From positions 1-13,099 of the forward strand of contig QHVR01000116.1 in the NCBI GenBank assembly GCA_003223595.1: a stretch of 13,099 nucleotides of DNA. The letters run 5' to 3'. The translations under genes were made by a program, and so were the position numbers. This DNA is from Acidobacteriota bacterium. Its GTDB lineage: Bacteria > Acidobacteriota > Terriglobia > Terriglobales > Acidobacteriaceae. Positions 12,784 to 13,099 of this stretch are shown here, one piece after another (within the stretch, counting starts at the first letter, position 1; every line of letters begins with the position of its first letter). The notes below the pieces were generated by a model, which was given only the letters and a program-made list of their open reading frames with translations, had not been told where the DNA came from and ran no database searches.

Positions 12784-13099
12784 CTACTTCGCTGTTGCAT
12801 CCACCTGGAAGATGCCGAACGTATTGCCTTCGGGATCCACAAAGTATCCTTGCCAGCAGGTCTTGGGGACCGCGAATTTGGGAAGGGCCACAATCCCGCC
12901 CGAATCGCTGATGCTTTTTGCAACCGGGTCAAAGTCTTCCACTTCCAGAGAGCACACAAATGCGTTGGTGCCGGATTGTGGCGGAGGCGCGGGAACCGGG
13001 CGCTTCAACAAGCCGCCACGTGAGCCGCCAGTTTCAATCGTCCAGTAAGGAACTGGAAGCCCCGGGACTTCAGAGAATTTCCATCCAATCACCCGCGAA
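12784..13099 (-). CDS. VOC (glyoxalase/bleomycin-resistance fold) protein, N-terminus outside window
   Basis: The frame is open to the right window edge and ends in TAG at 12784-12786. A GTG at 13092 begins a 102-aa frame, but the codons before it continue sensibly into the GWKFSEVPG stretch, which in this family follows an FY-type helix, so the real start is probably upstream. Visible family signs are the first beta-alpha-beta unit with PYWTIETGG, the second-module segment SLEVEDFDPVAKSISDSGG, and the C-terminal GYFVDPEGNTFGIFQVD, whose Glu is the usual metal ligand. It resembles the 'predicted enzyme related to lactoylglutathione lyase' type. Substrate cannot be told from sequence. It runs in the same direction as the helicase-nuclease gene, 108 bp upstream of it, with a hairpin between. 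Confidence 0.8.
   Translation of the reverse strand, partial: SRVIGWKFSEVPGLPVPYWTIETGGSRGGLLKRPVPAPPPQSGTNAFVCSLEVEDFDPVAKSISDSGGIVALPKFAVPKTCWQGYFVDPEGNTFGIFQVDATAK

Overview
The window looks like ordinary chromosome from a moderately GC-rich Gram-negative soil-type bacterium, most likely an Acidobacteriota member (Terriglobia/Koribacter-like). That assignment is inference. It rests on the gene mix: an Ig/proline-rich lipoprotein, a lone pilT-like gene, a single-chain helicase with an Fe-S nuclease, and hairpin repeats between genes. There is no phage, insertion sequence, CRISPR array, tRNA or rRNA that I can support.

Layout, left to right. (a) 1-487 (+) is the 3' end of a probably exported, unrecognised protein. 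It converges on a small four-helix membrane protein (567-1121, -), and a 70-bp imperfect palindrome fills the gap. (b) 1249-2382 (+) encodes a PilT-family ATPase. It converges, across another palindrome, on a lipoprotein with a proline-rich stalk, an Ig-like part and a jelly-roll-like part (2454-3695, -). (c) 3928-5475 (-) is the YifB/ComM Mg-chelatase-like AAA+ protein. It is divergent from an orphan triple-PAS sensor histidine kinase (5761-7872, +). Their shared intergenic region holds a CRP/FNR-like half-site palindrome and a nested hairpin beside the kinase start. (d) 7964-9157 (-) is an acetyl-CoA acetyltransferase (thiolase) with a good sigma-70 promoter. (e) 9438-9627 (+) is a compact transcription unit: TTGACT-N17-TATACA promoter, 5' hairpin, a 13-codon reading frame encoding a peptide with eight lysines, and an intrinsic terminator. 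(f) 9709-12675 (-) is a 988-aa UvrD/AddA-like helicase fused to a Cas4/AddB-like Fe-S PD-(D/E)XK nuclease. (g) 12784-13099 (-) is a VOC (glyoxalase-fold) protein cut by the window edge.

The genes are mostly single units in alternating directions rather than one operon, so they do not form an obvious shared pathway. Their roles are DNA repair/recombination (helicase-nuclease), DNA uptake or branch migration (YifB/ComM), pilus motor, acetyl-CoA/acetoacetyl-CoA metabolism, and sensing. The least explained and most interesting element is the lysine-rich mini-gene at 9438-9627. Every convergent gene junction carries its own palindrome.
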